Source of the DNA: Pempheris klunzingeri
Lineage: Eukaryota; Chordata; Actinopteri; Acropomatiformes; Pempheridae
Reading direction: 5' to 3'
Length of the DNA: 64,000 nt
NCBI RefSeq assembly: GCF_042242105.1
Contig: NC_092013.1
Coordinates: 11,029,618 to 11,093,617 of the forward strand
Under the pieces are notes generated by a model. The model saw nothing but the letters and a program-made list of their open reading frames with translations. It was not told where the DNA came from and made no database searches. The position numbers and the translations under genes were made by a program. How positions within the stretch are numbered: position 1 is the first letter of the stretch; each line of letters opens with the position of its first letter. This document shows positions 53,205-64,000 of this stretch, piece by piece.

Positions 53205-54818
53205 TTAGTTTGCCTGATTGAGAAGCTTCTTGATGTCCCCCTCAATGTCGCTGGTGAGGAACCTCCGGCTGTAACGCTTGAACGGCACGCCATCTGGCCC
53301 GATGAGGAACTTCTCGAAGTTCCAGGCCACGTCGTTCCTGCAGACGGGGCTCCAGATGATTAACTTGGGGTCAGTGATCAGGGCGGCTGGCTCGTCGCTG
53401 GGGAATGGGAGCTTTTCCCTCAGGAACGCAAACAGGGGATGGGCATCCTTCCCATTCACATCCACTTTCTCGAGGAGCTTAAACTTTGGCTCAAAGCCAT
53501 TTCCAGGACGGACGTACTTCAGAGACAAGAGAATTTCTTCATTCTTGCAGTTCTCCTGCAGGGCGATCACGAAATTGTTAAATCTTGTGGTTCAGAGAAG
53601 CTTTTGAACTTCTTTTTTAAAAAAATTGAACACTATACAAATGTTACAGCAACATTTACAGCACTGCTTAAGTCCACAGTTTGTCCCTATAAACGTTTAT
53701 TACATGGACATAATGTTTTGGGAGGGAAGTTATCAGCAGGTACTGTAATAGAACAATAAAGGTTTGAAGTTAAACCGTGCCACCAACACTAAAAGAGGTG
53801 GTAAACTTGACTGTCTTTCAGCACTCCAGACATTTCAGTCTCCGTTTGTATTAACCAGCACTGGAAACAGGTTAATAAATCAGTTGATGCTTCACAGGTA
53901 AATAATCTAACCTGACAGGTAAACCATTCTATGCAAAACTAACATTTGGGTTGACTTTACGGAATCACACTGATTGTTTAAATCCTTTTGTAAAGAGAGT
54001 TTTCTCTTCCTTAAACAAAAGAACCCCCATCAACTTCCTCTTTCTCATGACTCCCTGCTGCTTAATAAGAAACCTACAGATTATCTGATCTATTAATGAG
54101 TTACTACTATTGTTGCTATGAACAGTGGGTTAATAAATATAATGGTAGGTGAAGGAATGGCAGATTAGATGCATTAAATTGGGTAATCTTAAATTTAACA
54201 CTGCCTTTTTGTTGGATGTTTGGTAACTCACCGACCCTACCACAATTTCCTCTTTCCTGAACATGCCTCACTGCTCAAACTGCTTTCACAAACTAATTTA
54301 CTCACATGACACATGGATTGGTCCGGATATTTAAATATTCTAATCGGTTTACTGTGTCTGTTGAAAGTAACAATTAAGTTGAATAAATTTAAGACTAAAT
54401 TTGCACCTAACACAAGGCAGTAAACTAGGAACAAACTCTTAACATTTGAATAACCACAAATAAACTATGGCGTCAGATCTCAATTTAAAATAGGCTAGAT
54501 TAAAATGTAAGATTTTAAGTGTAAGAACAGGTGGGCTATTTCCGGGGGAATAAAATCTGATATTAGCAACACATAACACACAACTAACGTTGATTTCCTC
54601 ACCTGATGGCCGAACTGGTTGCAGGGCACTCCCAGGATAACGAGCCCCTTGCTGGCGTAGCGCTGGTGGAGCTCGTTCATCTGGGTGTAATCCCTGGCAG
54701 TCGTACCTCAGAGAGACGCCACATTCTCAATGAGGACCACTTTACCCTGCAGGGACGAGAAGTTAAACGCTTCTCCCGTTAATAGTTTGGACGTGAAGCC
54801 GTAAAACTGCGCAGCCAT
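53205..54818 (-). CDS. gpx1: Gpx1, glutathione peroxidase 1 (selenoprotein)
   Basis: Complete gene of two exons, 54818-54603 and 53555-53205, separated by a 1,047-bp GT-AG intron. It encodes 188 residues with selenocysteine at codon 37 (TGA at 54710-54708 on the minus strand) in the motif NVASLUGTT. The catalytic partners are present: Gln72 in PCNQFGHQ, and Trp150 and Asn151 in VAWNFEKFL. Spacing from Sec to Gln and Trp equals that of human GPX1. The C-terminus [19 protein letters not shown] is typical. The enzyme reduces hydrogen peroxide and soluble lipid hydroperoxides with glutathione, mainly in cytosol and mitochondria. The stop is TAA, so UGA is used only for Sec. The gene is tail-to-tail with usp4, as USP4 and GPX1 are neighbours in human, and head-to-head with fancd2. 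Which fish paralogue (a or b) is not resolved. Confidence 0.96.
54708..54710 (-). other. gpx1: selenocysteine codon TGA of gpx1
   Basis: In-frame TGA at codon 37 with full GPX1 homology continuing on both sides and a SECIS downstream. Read as an ordinary stop it would leave a 36-residue peptide. Confidence 0.95.
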
Positions 54819-56259
54819 TCTTGTTCCACTTGTTTCCTTTCGGTCAGAGTGATGCGTCTCCTCTTGTCTCCTGCAAACTCTTTGTCAGCGACAACGTCTT
54901 CAGCCAACCTTTGAAACATAGTCAAAGATCAACTGCAAATGTGAAGATAGTTCATACCCCGCCGCCCACCGGACGGCCCATTTATCGTTATTAATATGAG
55001 AAGCAAGGACTGATAAAATTGAGTTATTAAAGGTTAAAGTTATTGTATAGTAAAAAAAATGATAAGTAAAAGTTAAAAAAAAGTATTGAATCTTACTAAG
55101 GTAAGATAGTGAATCGACATTCAGGCTTTCTAAGTCATACTGACGTCTGATTAATGATCATCATTATGAATCTGAATTGCCACTTTCTGTCTTACAATTT
55201 TGACCCAGTAAGTAATTTGAACCTAACATATTATTTTAATCTATTTTCGTTTTCCCCCATTTCCCCCCACGTCACTATAAATCTAAGTGCAATAAGGCAC
55301 CATTACCACGAGTTCATATTGCATTACTGTGCAATATATTGCAGTATATTGACATATCACAGTGATTAACTGCTGAACCCGCCAGGTGGGTTCAGTTTAC
55401 TCGGTCACTGTAAAGTATCTACTCCTACTGCAATTAATTAAGTCTGAAAAGAGCATCCTGTTCTCTTTTGAAAACAAAACACTTGTTCATATACAAGACT
55501 TTAGTCAGCTGATATCACAGGCGAAGAATGAGGCAGGTAGCAGTGAAACGCTGAATAAACTGTATACTCTTCGATATAGTTGCGCAGGTTAAGCGCTCCA
55601 GTGGAGGCTTGTTTTTTAATACGGCGTATCCCGGAAGGACACTTCGTCAATGAACAAGTTATCAGAAACCAAACCCCGCCTAATAAAGGCTAAAATTATA
55701 AAATCAAGCGGCTCAATGTAAAGAAGATTAGAGACCGTCTCTAACATGTTGTAATCATTCCAGTGTTGAATGACGATCCTCCTTTATTACCCACACAGAG
55801 ATGTCACGTTACGGAAAGGAATTATCTGTATATTTATATCATCTGCCGCTGCTTTATTTTATTATTTTAGACGTATAGGACACTTTATTTGTCGCTACCA
55901 ACCAGCCGTTACCTAAACTCCACGACGACGATCCCTAACCGTATCTGATGACGCGCTGAGCTCAATGGCGCGGAAGTTTGTTTGGTAACTTCGCTGTCTG
56001 ACTTCGTAATATCGCCGTTCGTCCCTTTATTAAACGTATGTCTCACTTTTATCATCCGACAGCCAATAACACAACCTTGTTACGACTTTAGATTATGCCA
56101 TGTTTGTGTTAGAGTTATTGAATTACTGAACTAGCTTGATATCCTAGCTACTGCTTGGCGTTTTGCTGTTCCTCACTGTCAACAGTAAAGTGAACGTTAG
56201 CTTCTTTGCTACTGTGCACGCTAGCCTGGTCTAGCTATTAAACCTTTGTCTTTCATCAG
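54819..56259. promoter_or_regulatory. divergent gpx1/fancd2 promoter interval
   Basis: gpx1 starts leftward at 54818. fancd2 has a probable non-coding first exon ending at a donor (TTAAAC|GTATGT) at 56035 and an acceptor (TTTCATCAG) just before its ATG at 56260. Near 55,965-55,975 there is TGGCGCGGAAGTTTG, combining an E2F-like GCGCGG and an ETS-like CGGAAGT, which would suit an S-phase repair gene. AACGTTAGC and GCTAGCC words lie in 56,120-56,240. The middle (55,000-55,900) is AT-rich with no gene seen. Confidence 0.5.
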
Positions 56260-59200
56260 ATGATGCGTAAAAAGCGACGCTCCTCTGTGGATAAAGGAGA
56301 GGGAGCTCCGGGGACCACTAGTAAGTTTAATGTAACATAATATCACAGAGAGATGTGCCACTACAGGGTTTCTCAGTGAAGCTTCCATCATTTCATCCAT
56401 TAACCATCTCATTCACATTGTGAGCAAAGTAGAGTTTGACATAATGTTAAAGGACCACTGCATGTTTTCTATCTCACTGACATGGGGAACTTTACACATG
56501 CAACTTTACACTTGACGCTTTGCAAACGTCTCAGTTGACAACAACATATCTAATTTCCTCCATTAACTGATCACACTGTGTCTAAAACAATGTCCAAATG
56601 GGGAGTGCAGTGTTTTTTCTGCTGGATACTGTTCTATTAAAGGTCTATTCTTCTCTCTGTAGAGGCAAAGAAGAGTCGCAGCACTGGTCATCAACAGAAG
56701 GAACCTGCTCCAGAAGAGACAAATGAAAGTGTATTTGGTGTCTTTGTTCGAGAGGCAGGCGTCACCTTGAAACATGGTGGCGCGTCCAATGAGATCGGTA
56801 AACACCCTCAATCCAAGTTTCAGAACTTACCAAGCAAGTAAATGAAGTTCACTTCTTGTGATTTTCCTCATCTTTCTTTTACTCTCTAGCTGTTGACCAA
56901 GTAGTTTTCCAAAAAAGGATACAGCAACAACTTCAGAAGAGTCCCAGATACCCTGGGGTCAGTATATACAACATTCCTACAGAAAATTGAGACATTTAGC
57001 ATGAGACAATCATGTCTCTTTGACATTTTATTTCTCAGATTATACAAGAATTCACCACAAGTTTGGAGTCTCATATTGAGGACGCTGAGCGGTTTAGGAA
57101 CTGCCTCCTTCCGTGTGTCCCACGTACGTCTGCTGGAGACTCCAGGTAAATGTCAGGCAGTACTTTGATTTATAAAGGGCACAGATGCGATCTAGTCTAA
57201 GCTCATGTGGGGTGGGGGGGTGGTGGTGCTTGGAGTGATGTATAGACATGTTTTCCTCTGCGTTGCAGTTGTGTCAACTCATTCCAGGAAAGTCTGCTAC
57301 GCATGCTGTTAGGGATTGAGACGCTGCAGGTAAGATTTTCTGCAATTGTGTCACCTGTTAACAAAAGTTGTCGCATAGGAAAATTTATACAAAATATAAT
57401 TTTATTCTATGAGGCATGTGAATATGTATTGTGCAACGTGTGCGTGTACAGGATATCTTCCACACATAGTTATTCTACTTTTCTCTTTTATGCAGACTTT
57501 CATCATTAACACGTTGCTCGAGAAACTTCCTGAATTTATGTTGGATGGGTCAGTATTTCATATGAGTCCGCTTTACAGACTTTTTTTTCATAGCCATATT
57601 TTTCTAAATGCTATCCTGTTCTGTACTTTACAGCACTGGAGATGGAGGCCTCAGTATTCCTCGCATAATTATTAACCAGCTTAAATGGCTGGACAGAGTT
57701 GTGGACAGCAAGGTAGTCATTTCTGTGATTATAGGTCTTGTTGCAAGCACAGTAGTCATTGAAATTATTATTTTTGTTCCAATAGGCCTGTAATCATGTA
57801 TTTCTTCTTCATATTAGTCATCACTAATTTCTTTCCGTGTGCCTGTTTATTTCTGCCATCTCTGTGGCCTGTTATTTGCAGGAGTTGGCGGCAAAGCTCA
57901 TGGAGCTGGTGTCGGTAGCACCAGTGGAGGTTCAGCGCGACATCATCACCAGTCTGCCGGAGATACTGGAAGACTCCCAGCATAATGATATAGCCAGAGA
58001 GCTCAAGTATGTACAGTTAATCTCTACTACAGATCTGTGGTCCTTGTGCTTTGTGTTCATGTGTGGTTTCAGAGTTGCTGATTAAACTCACTGCTATTTT
58101 CTTCAATGTTCTCTGTAGCTCTTTGCTCCAGGAGAACACTCAGTTGACTGTCCCCATCCTGGATGCCCTCTCTAGTCTGAACCTCAGTCCCTCATTACTG
58201 ATTGAGGTAGTACACACACACACATACTTTCTCTCTTTCTGTCACACATGTTTTTGGTGAATTATTAAAGGCTAAGTGAATGTCACTGTTGTTACCTGTT
58301 ACTGTCTTCTCTCAGGTACGTGGAGCCATTATGGCCACTTTGGCTGCTGTGCAACTGGGAGACCTACCTGTAGTGGTCAAGTTCATCCTGCACTCTGTGT
58401 CAGCCTCTGATGCATATGAGGTGAGAGCTCAGACTTCGCAGCATTGTGCATTTAATAAACATAACAGAGCAATTGTGTTCTGGTTGTCGTAGAACTTACA
58501 TACATACATAGTGCATACATACATAGTTTTTCCTGTGTGCAGGTGGTGTGTAATCTTCGTAAAAAGCTGGAGTTGGAGCAGTGCCTTCTCCCTTCTGTGC
58601 TGCAGGCGTCTCAGAGCCACGTGAAGAGCAAAGGATCAGTAACGTAAGAAAACACAGCTTCCAATCAAGTCACATTGATGCATCAGTACATTTAGTCAGG
58701 AACCCATTTTAAAGAAGGCCAGCAGGTTCTGTAGATTTAATATGATAAATCGGGTTTTGGAGCAGGTCCACGCCCACACCAGTAGCTGGAAGCAGCCAGG
58801 ACAGTGTTGCACTCATATTGGATGGCATCAAGTCAGCAGTGCGATTCCAGAAAACGATATCTGAGGCTTGGCTCAAGGTAAGGAATTAATACATGTTTAA
58901 GCTCTCTTGCTTTAATTGATCGATACATTTTTGTCCTGTTTGAAATGGCTGTCCGTCTCCTCAATTTCAGTGTGGCTCACTGAACTTTTACTGTGTCATT
59001 TTTCAACAGGCAATTGAGTCTGTGGACAAAGTGGTGGACCATAAGGTGAGCGTCATATACCCTCAGCTCAGGGTATCTCCTAGTAAATTGGTTTGTGTAA
59101 ATGGGGGGCTTAGATCCTTTCTGAGCTGATGTTCACACAAAGGTGTATAAAATGAAGGAGAAAAAAGTCTGGAAAATTATAGAAAAGGTTATGTTATGTC

Positions 59201-62200
59201 ATTAACTCAATGCACAGAGTCTATTACTTCATCATGATGATGTAAAGAAGCGCTCTTACGTGTATGTACAGATTCACCATATATCAAACTTAACTGTGTA
59301 CTAACTATTGTTTGCAAACACACACAAAGACACAAAGACACATTTATATGATATCTATCATACTTGTATATCACATTTATGTGTCTGTGGGCATGTGAAT
59401 CTGAGTGTCTTTCCCTAAAATGTGCTCTACCACATCAGGTAATTGATTTGCTGGTGCTGTTCATCCTCCACCTCACCAATGCCAACCAGAGCCGTCGGGG
59501 GGCAGAAAGGCTGCTGAAGGTGAAAGTGAGAACTGGACTGATCCAGGAGGCTCTGCTCCAGAGGACCTTCAGGGACTACGCTCAGGTGTGTCAGTCTGCG
59601 GACGTATACGTATAAAGACAGAAGCACAGTGCACTTTAGTTTTTACACTGATGTAGAGAATCATTATTATTTGAATTGTTTGCTGTATTAATGATGATAT
59701 TCTAGGTTATGCGAGGTTACTTCCCCTCTATCCTGGCTCTGGCTCAGAGTTTGTTGCGCTCCCCTGACCCCTGTGTGGTGCCTCTTGGCGGACACATGTA
59801 CCGACACTCATTCACTGCTTTTGACTCCTACTGCCAACAGGTGAGTTTGGGTTTCTTTTCTTTTTTTTTTTAAATGTGCATGAGCATGTTTTTGAATATA
59901 TTTGCGTCTGGGTTATTATTTTCTGTTGTGTGTTTTATCAGGAAGTGGTGGGCTCTTTAGTGACCCACGTTTGCAGTGGTGTGGGCGGGGAGGTGGACGT
60001 GGCTCTGGAGCTGCTCTGTGGTTTGGTTACCGAAAAGCCCTCAGAAATGGCTCAGTATGCTGTTTTTGTCAAGGTAAGGAGGTGAGCCACATATGTGCCT
60101 TTGCAGCAGCTAATCAAACCACGCTGATAAAAATGCACAACGGATGTATTTTTTAACAGCTTGTGTCGGACCGTTGTGTTCGTTTGAGTTTTTAACGAGT
60201 GCAATATTTGCTATAGGGAATCTTGGACTACATGGACAACCTCACACCCCAGCAAATCCGCAGACTCTTCCACCTTCTGAGCAGACTGGCCTTTGGGCAA
60301 CAGCAGCAGGGATCTCACATCCAGGTGCACATTCTCAAGACTGATTTTTTTTTTTCCTGCCTTATTCTTGTCATGGCTCTCACCCACTGACCCACCTCTC
60401 TTGATCCGATTTCTCCCCCCAGGACGACATGCACATAGTGATCCGCAAACAGCTCTCCAGCACTGTGCCCAAGTACAAGCGTATTGGCATCATTGGTGCT
60501 GTCATGATCGTGGGCAGCATGGGGGCCTCGAGGTACAAATGTCACTCACGGGCACAAGCAGTACGTTTCTTGTTCATTGTGTCACTTTATCACTCCAAGT
60601 CTTGATCACTCCCTCTGCTCCCCTCGCCCAGGGTTAAAGTGAAGGAGTCACAGAATGGGCTGATACCCCAGGAGGCGCTCAGACAGGTACACATTTATAT
60701 ACAGTAGTTCTAGGGTTTCATAGGGTGGTAAGATAATATCTTATGAACATAGAAGCATTTTTTTGTGTTGAGGGAAACATCCAAAAGCCTGCGCTTAAAT
60801 TCTTATTTTGTATTTATATGGGGTTCCATGAGTTGATAAGGCTGTTTTGGTTCATACTTGTGGTTGTAATTTTGTTCTTGTTCACTTTATTTTTGTTAAG
60901 CAGTGGTGTTTTATCAACTGGTATTTGTCCATAACTTTTACAATAACCTTTTGTATTATTTATATTTGCTACCAAGTGGGGTTTGGGTAACATCACTGCT
61001 ACTTCAGGCCATATAGTAAATAAATAAAACATCCCTCATTTGATAGTTGTGGATCTGAATTCAAGGCTTGGTTTAGACCCTACACACCAGCTGTGGGGTT
61101 TTTAATAACAAAACCTGTGCTGTGTCCTGTGAAAGAGGTCAAGCAAACGAAATATAATGGTAATCATATCTCCTGCCGCAAACTAAACACACATCATTAT
61201 TATCAGTTAAGACCTGAGGTTTGAGATATACCTGCCACACATGGTCTGTAGATATGCCCACCTATGTGCGCACTGCTCGTTGCAGGTGACGGCTCTGTTG
61301 GACCTGGTGAAGTCGAGCAGTGAAAGCTCCCCTGAGTCTGCAGCTCTGTACTATGATGAACTGGCCAACCTGATCCTCAACTCCTCCCTGGACCCACAGG
61401 TGCAGGTGTGTGTCAGACAGATATTGACCATACCTACTATCTTGCTAGCGCTTCTTAACTCTTAATTTAGAACATTTTTAATTAGATAGAGATATCGTTA
61501 CTGACCTGCATCTGCATTCGTATGATGCAACTAAGGCATGACTAAGCATCCCTGTGATCTTTCTCCTACCAACAGGAAAATATCGCAAAGAGTGTCCTAG
61601 ATGACTTCCAGAACGACTTCGTGGTGGATCTAGGGCCGGAAATATCAGGGTTAGTGATGGACAGCTGGTAGCGATTAATCGATTCAGTGATTGTTTAATT
61701 GATTAGATCACAACTATTACATCGGTTTGAGTAATTTTTAAAAAAGAAATGTCTAAATTCTCTGTTTCCAACTGCTTAGATGTGAATATTTTCTGGGTTC
61801 CTTACTCCTTTATGACAATAAACTGAATATCTTTGGGTTGTGGACAAAATGAGGATGTTAAGTTGGGCTTTGAGAAACGCTGGTTGACAGTTTTCACCAT
61901 TTTTTGATACATACTTTTTTGATACTTTTATACAAAATAAATCAACAGATGAATCAATAATGAAAATAACTGCTAGTTGGAGCCCTATATTAAAGATATA
62001 CTTTGCTGATTTACAGCCAGCTTTGTGTCCCTTTAACATACTTACATTCATTCCTATAACTAGTGACAGTAATCCATCCTGCTGTACCTGTGTATCTTAG
62101 TTCCTTTCCCTTCCCGGCCCGTGTGATGTACAACCTGGATGAGGAGGAGAGTCAGGGAGGCATTGCCATCAACCTGCTGCCTGTCCTGGCCAAAGACATC

Positions 62201-63960
62201 CAGAGCAAAGCAGAGCAGCAGAGTCAAACCAAGAAGGCACACAAGTCAGTCACGCCACAACTAAATATTTAGTCAATGGTGTATTTCACTTGCAATAAAG
62301 TCAGTTTTTTCTTTTAATATCTTACAAGCATACATGTAGTCAATGACACATTGGAGTTGTTTCTCCCTCTATCGTGTAGGTGCAGGCGACTGTCTCCTCT
62401 ATGTCTGTCTCCATTTTTTCGCCTCCTGAGACTCTGTGAGGAGAAACAGCACAACGGAGACCTTGAGGAGATTGACGCTCTGCTGGGTGAGGAAGTGCAA
62501 GTCACCGATTTCTCCTGGAAACCAGTTTGTTCTCGTGACTATGGTTGTAAAATAATTGGTGTCTGTGTGTTTGCATGTGCCGGAACGCAGGCTGCCCTCT
62601 GATCCTAACAGACATGGACGTAGTCGACAAAATGGAAAGCCTGTCAAAAGCAGAGAGGGAGTTCCTCTGTGCTTTGCTGTTTCACACCATCAACTGGTGC
62701 AGAGAGGTAAGTGAGTGTGAATGCCAAATGGGTGCGATTAATTTGTAGCGATGTGTGACTAAAGCCGCTTCTTGCCCATTTTTTTTTTTTGTGATAGATC
62801 GTAAATGGCTTCTGTAGACAAAAAGAAGTTGAGATGAAAATGAAAGTGATGAATCGCCTGCAGAACATCACCTACCTTCAGTCACTGTTGGAGAGGGCTT
62901 TGGCAGGTGAGCTTTTGATCCATCAATACTGGAGATCTCAAAATCTCCCCATTATGCCATATGGTGTCAATTCTACTAAAGATTTTTAATAATATTTTTT
63001 GTAATGCATGTTTCAGAGACACCTGGCTATGTTCCACCTGTTGCTAACTTTGATGGAGAAAGCACAGATGGGATTTTACCCAGTTCTGCTGCTCCTGTGA
63101 ATAAGGCAAAGAAAGGTAACAATGCCCAACAGAAGATGTTTTAATCTACATTAATGAAACCAAATACTCTTAAGTCCTTGCGTCAAACATGTTATTTTTT
63201 TAGAAGGCACAGGAAAGAAGAGGAAGGCCCCTGGTAAGAATTCCTCAGAGAGCAGCTCTCAGCTTGAGGAGATGACTGAAGCAGACAAAACTCAGCAGGT
63301 AAACCTTGATCTCTCACATTGGTCATTTTTTTTTTTACGTAACTCAGCCAATTTAACAAATGGTAATTCTCCTTGTGCTAAAGGATCATCCAGAGAAGGA
63401 GAAAGAAAAAGAGGTCCGGCAAGGCGTCAGTCTGGTGTCTTACAGACAGTTTTTCAGGGAGCTGGACATGGAGGTGCTTAGTGTGCTGCAGTGTGGCTTA
63501 CTGTCTCGCTCACTGCTGGACTCTGAGCTCCATACCAAGGCAAGTTATTTTCTTATAAAACATAGTATTTGACATCTTTTTGAATGATTTGAAAATACGA
63601 TCATGGCTTTTAAATCTTATTTTAGGGAGTAGGAGTAAGGTTATGGATAGTCACACTCAGATATGGGAACATTACCACCCAACCATCCTCTGACACTGAG
63701 TCCACTTTTTGTAAGCAAGTAGATTCATTTGGATTGTAGTGAAATCAATGTAATTTATCTCAGTGAATGCTGGTATCAAATCTATGCAGTTCATATAATA
63801 TCAGTACACAGGGAGTTATACTCTAATATTATTCATGATTGAGGTCCGAGAGGAGGTTCTGCTGGGTCCTGCTGAGCTGGTTTTCCTGCTGGAGGATATG
63901 CTTCGCAAACTGGAGTTCAGTCTCACAGCCACCTCTGCCAAGAGGCTCCCTTTTCTCAAG
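56260..63960 (+). CDS. fancd2: Fancd2, Fanconi anaemia group D2 protein, first two thirds
   Basis: Twenty-nine coding exons, 985 codons, then the window ends: 56260-56320, 56663-56797, 56890-56957, 57039-57145, 57269-57329, 57496-57548, 57634-57712, 57882-58006, 58119-58206, 58316-58420, 58543-58643, 58766-58877, 59010-59045, 59439-59585, 59706-59840, 59942-60073, 60217-60324, 60423-60532, 60632-60686, 61286-61405, 61576-61649, 62101-62244, 62380-62486 (acceptor uncertain by 6 nt), 62591-62706, 62798-62906, 63017-63115, 63204-63298, 63384-63539, 63844-63960. It starts at a tandem ATGATG, giving [15 protein letters not shown], a basic nuclear leader. Conserved blocks include [31 protein letters not shown] and [14 protein letters not shown]. 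Lys515 in [13 protein letters not shown] matches human Lys561, monoubiquitinated by the FANCL core complex so that the FANCI-FANCD2 clamp stays on DNA at crosslinks. The intron after exon 28 is GC-AG. Confidence 0.96.
60071..60073 (+). other. fancd2: Fancd2 monoubiquitination-site lysine codon (Lys515)
   Basis: AAG, the last codon before the donor GTAAGG of exon 16. The next exon starts GGAATCTTGGAC, so AVFVK|GILDY is split exactly here. By family knowledge it corresponds to human Lys561. Confidence 0.93.
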
Positions 63961-64000
63961 GTACAGAAAAGCTAATGCATGTAATTATGACAGTTTCATA

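Noticed and set aside
54708-54710. TGA in gpx1 as a nonsense mutation or pseudogene mark
   Set aside because: It sits at the invariant Sec position, homology continues after it, the catalytic Gln, Trp and Asn are intact, and a SECIS is present downstream.

Overview
This window is nuclear DNA from a ray-finned fish, most likely a percomorph-type teleost. The evidence is compact intron-exon genes with GT-AG splicing and proteins close to vertebrate orthologues. There are also many (CA)n microsatellites, a teleost-type Tc1 transposon with long inverted repeats, and fish-style dispersed repeats. I cannot name the species.

Layout. (1) 0.4-16.1 kb, minus strand: the 5' part of a system A/N amino acid transporter, best called slc38a3. 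Three coding exons lie at 0.4-2.3 kb and a probable non-coding first exon at 15.86 kb, so about 13.4 kb reads as intron 1. The rest of the gene is off the left edge. (2) 16.1-27.1 kb: gene-poor, repeat-rich DNA with a decayed Tc1/mariner element (22,819-24,092), two diverged inverted copies of a dispersed repeat, a LINE-like tail, microsatellites and one unrecognised open frame. (3) 27.36-34.57 kb, minus: complete rbm5 (splicing factor, 24 coding exons, 830 residues). (4) 36.6-38.8 kb, plus: complete emc3 (ER insertase subunit, 8 coding exons, 261 residues), divergent from rbm5. (5) 39.87-50.33 kb, plus: complete usp4 (deubiquitinase, 22 coding exons, 1009 residues). (6) 53.2-54.8 kb, minus: complete gpx1, a selenoprotein gene with an in-frame TGA at codon 37 and a SECIS element in its 3' UTR; it is tail-to-tail with usp4. 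(7) 56.26 kb to the right edge, plus: fancd2, first 29 coding exons (985 codons, about two thirds of the protein), divergent from gpx1.

The genes do not form one pathway. Rbm5 and Usp4 both act in spliceosome regulation, and Gpx1 (peroxide removal) and Fancd2 (crosslink repair) both protect the genome. The order mixes orthologues of two human chromosome-3 blocks: 3p21.3 (SLC38A3, RBM5, USP4, GPX1) and 3p25 (EMC3, FANCD2).

The most interesting observations are these. Clusters of GCTAGC/GTTAGC/AACGTTA words sit at four of the six promoters, with an 18-bp perfect palindrome in one. The gpx1 Sec codon and SECIS form a clear pair. Two GC-AG introns are seen (usp4, fancd2). A long (GU)n tract begins about 50 nt after the donor of rbm5 exon 6. 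The Fancd2 monoubiquitination lysine is the last codon of its exon. I found no previously undescribed protein system; the promoter word clusters are the best candidate for unexplained structure.
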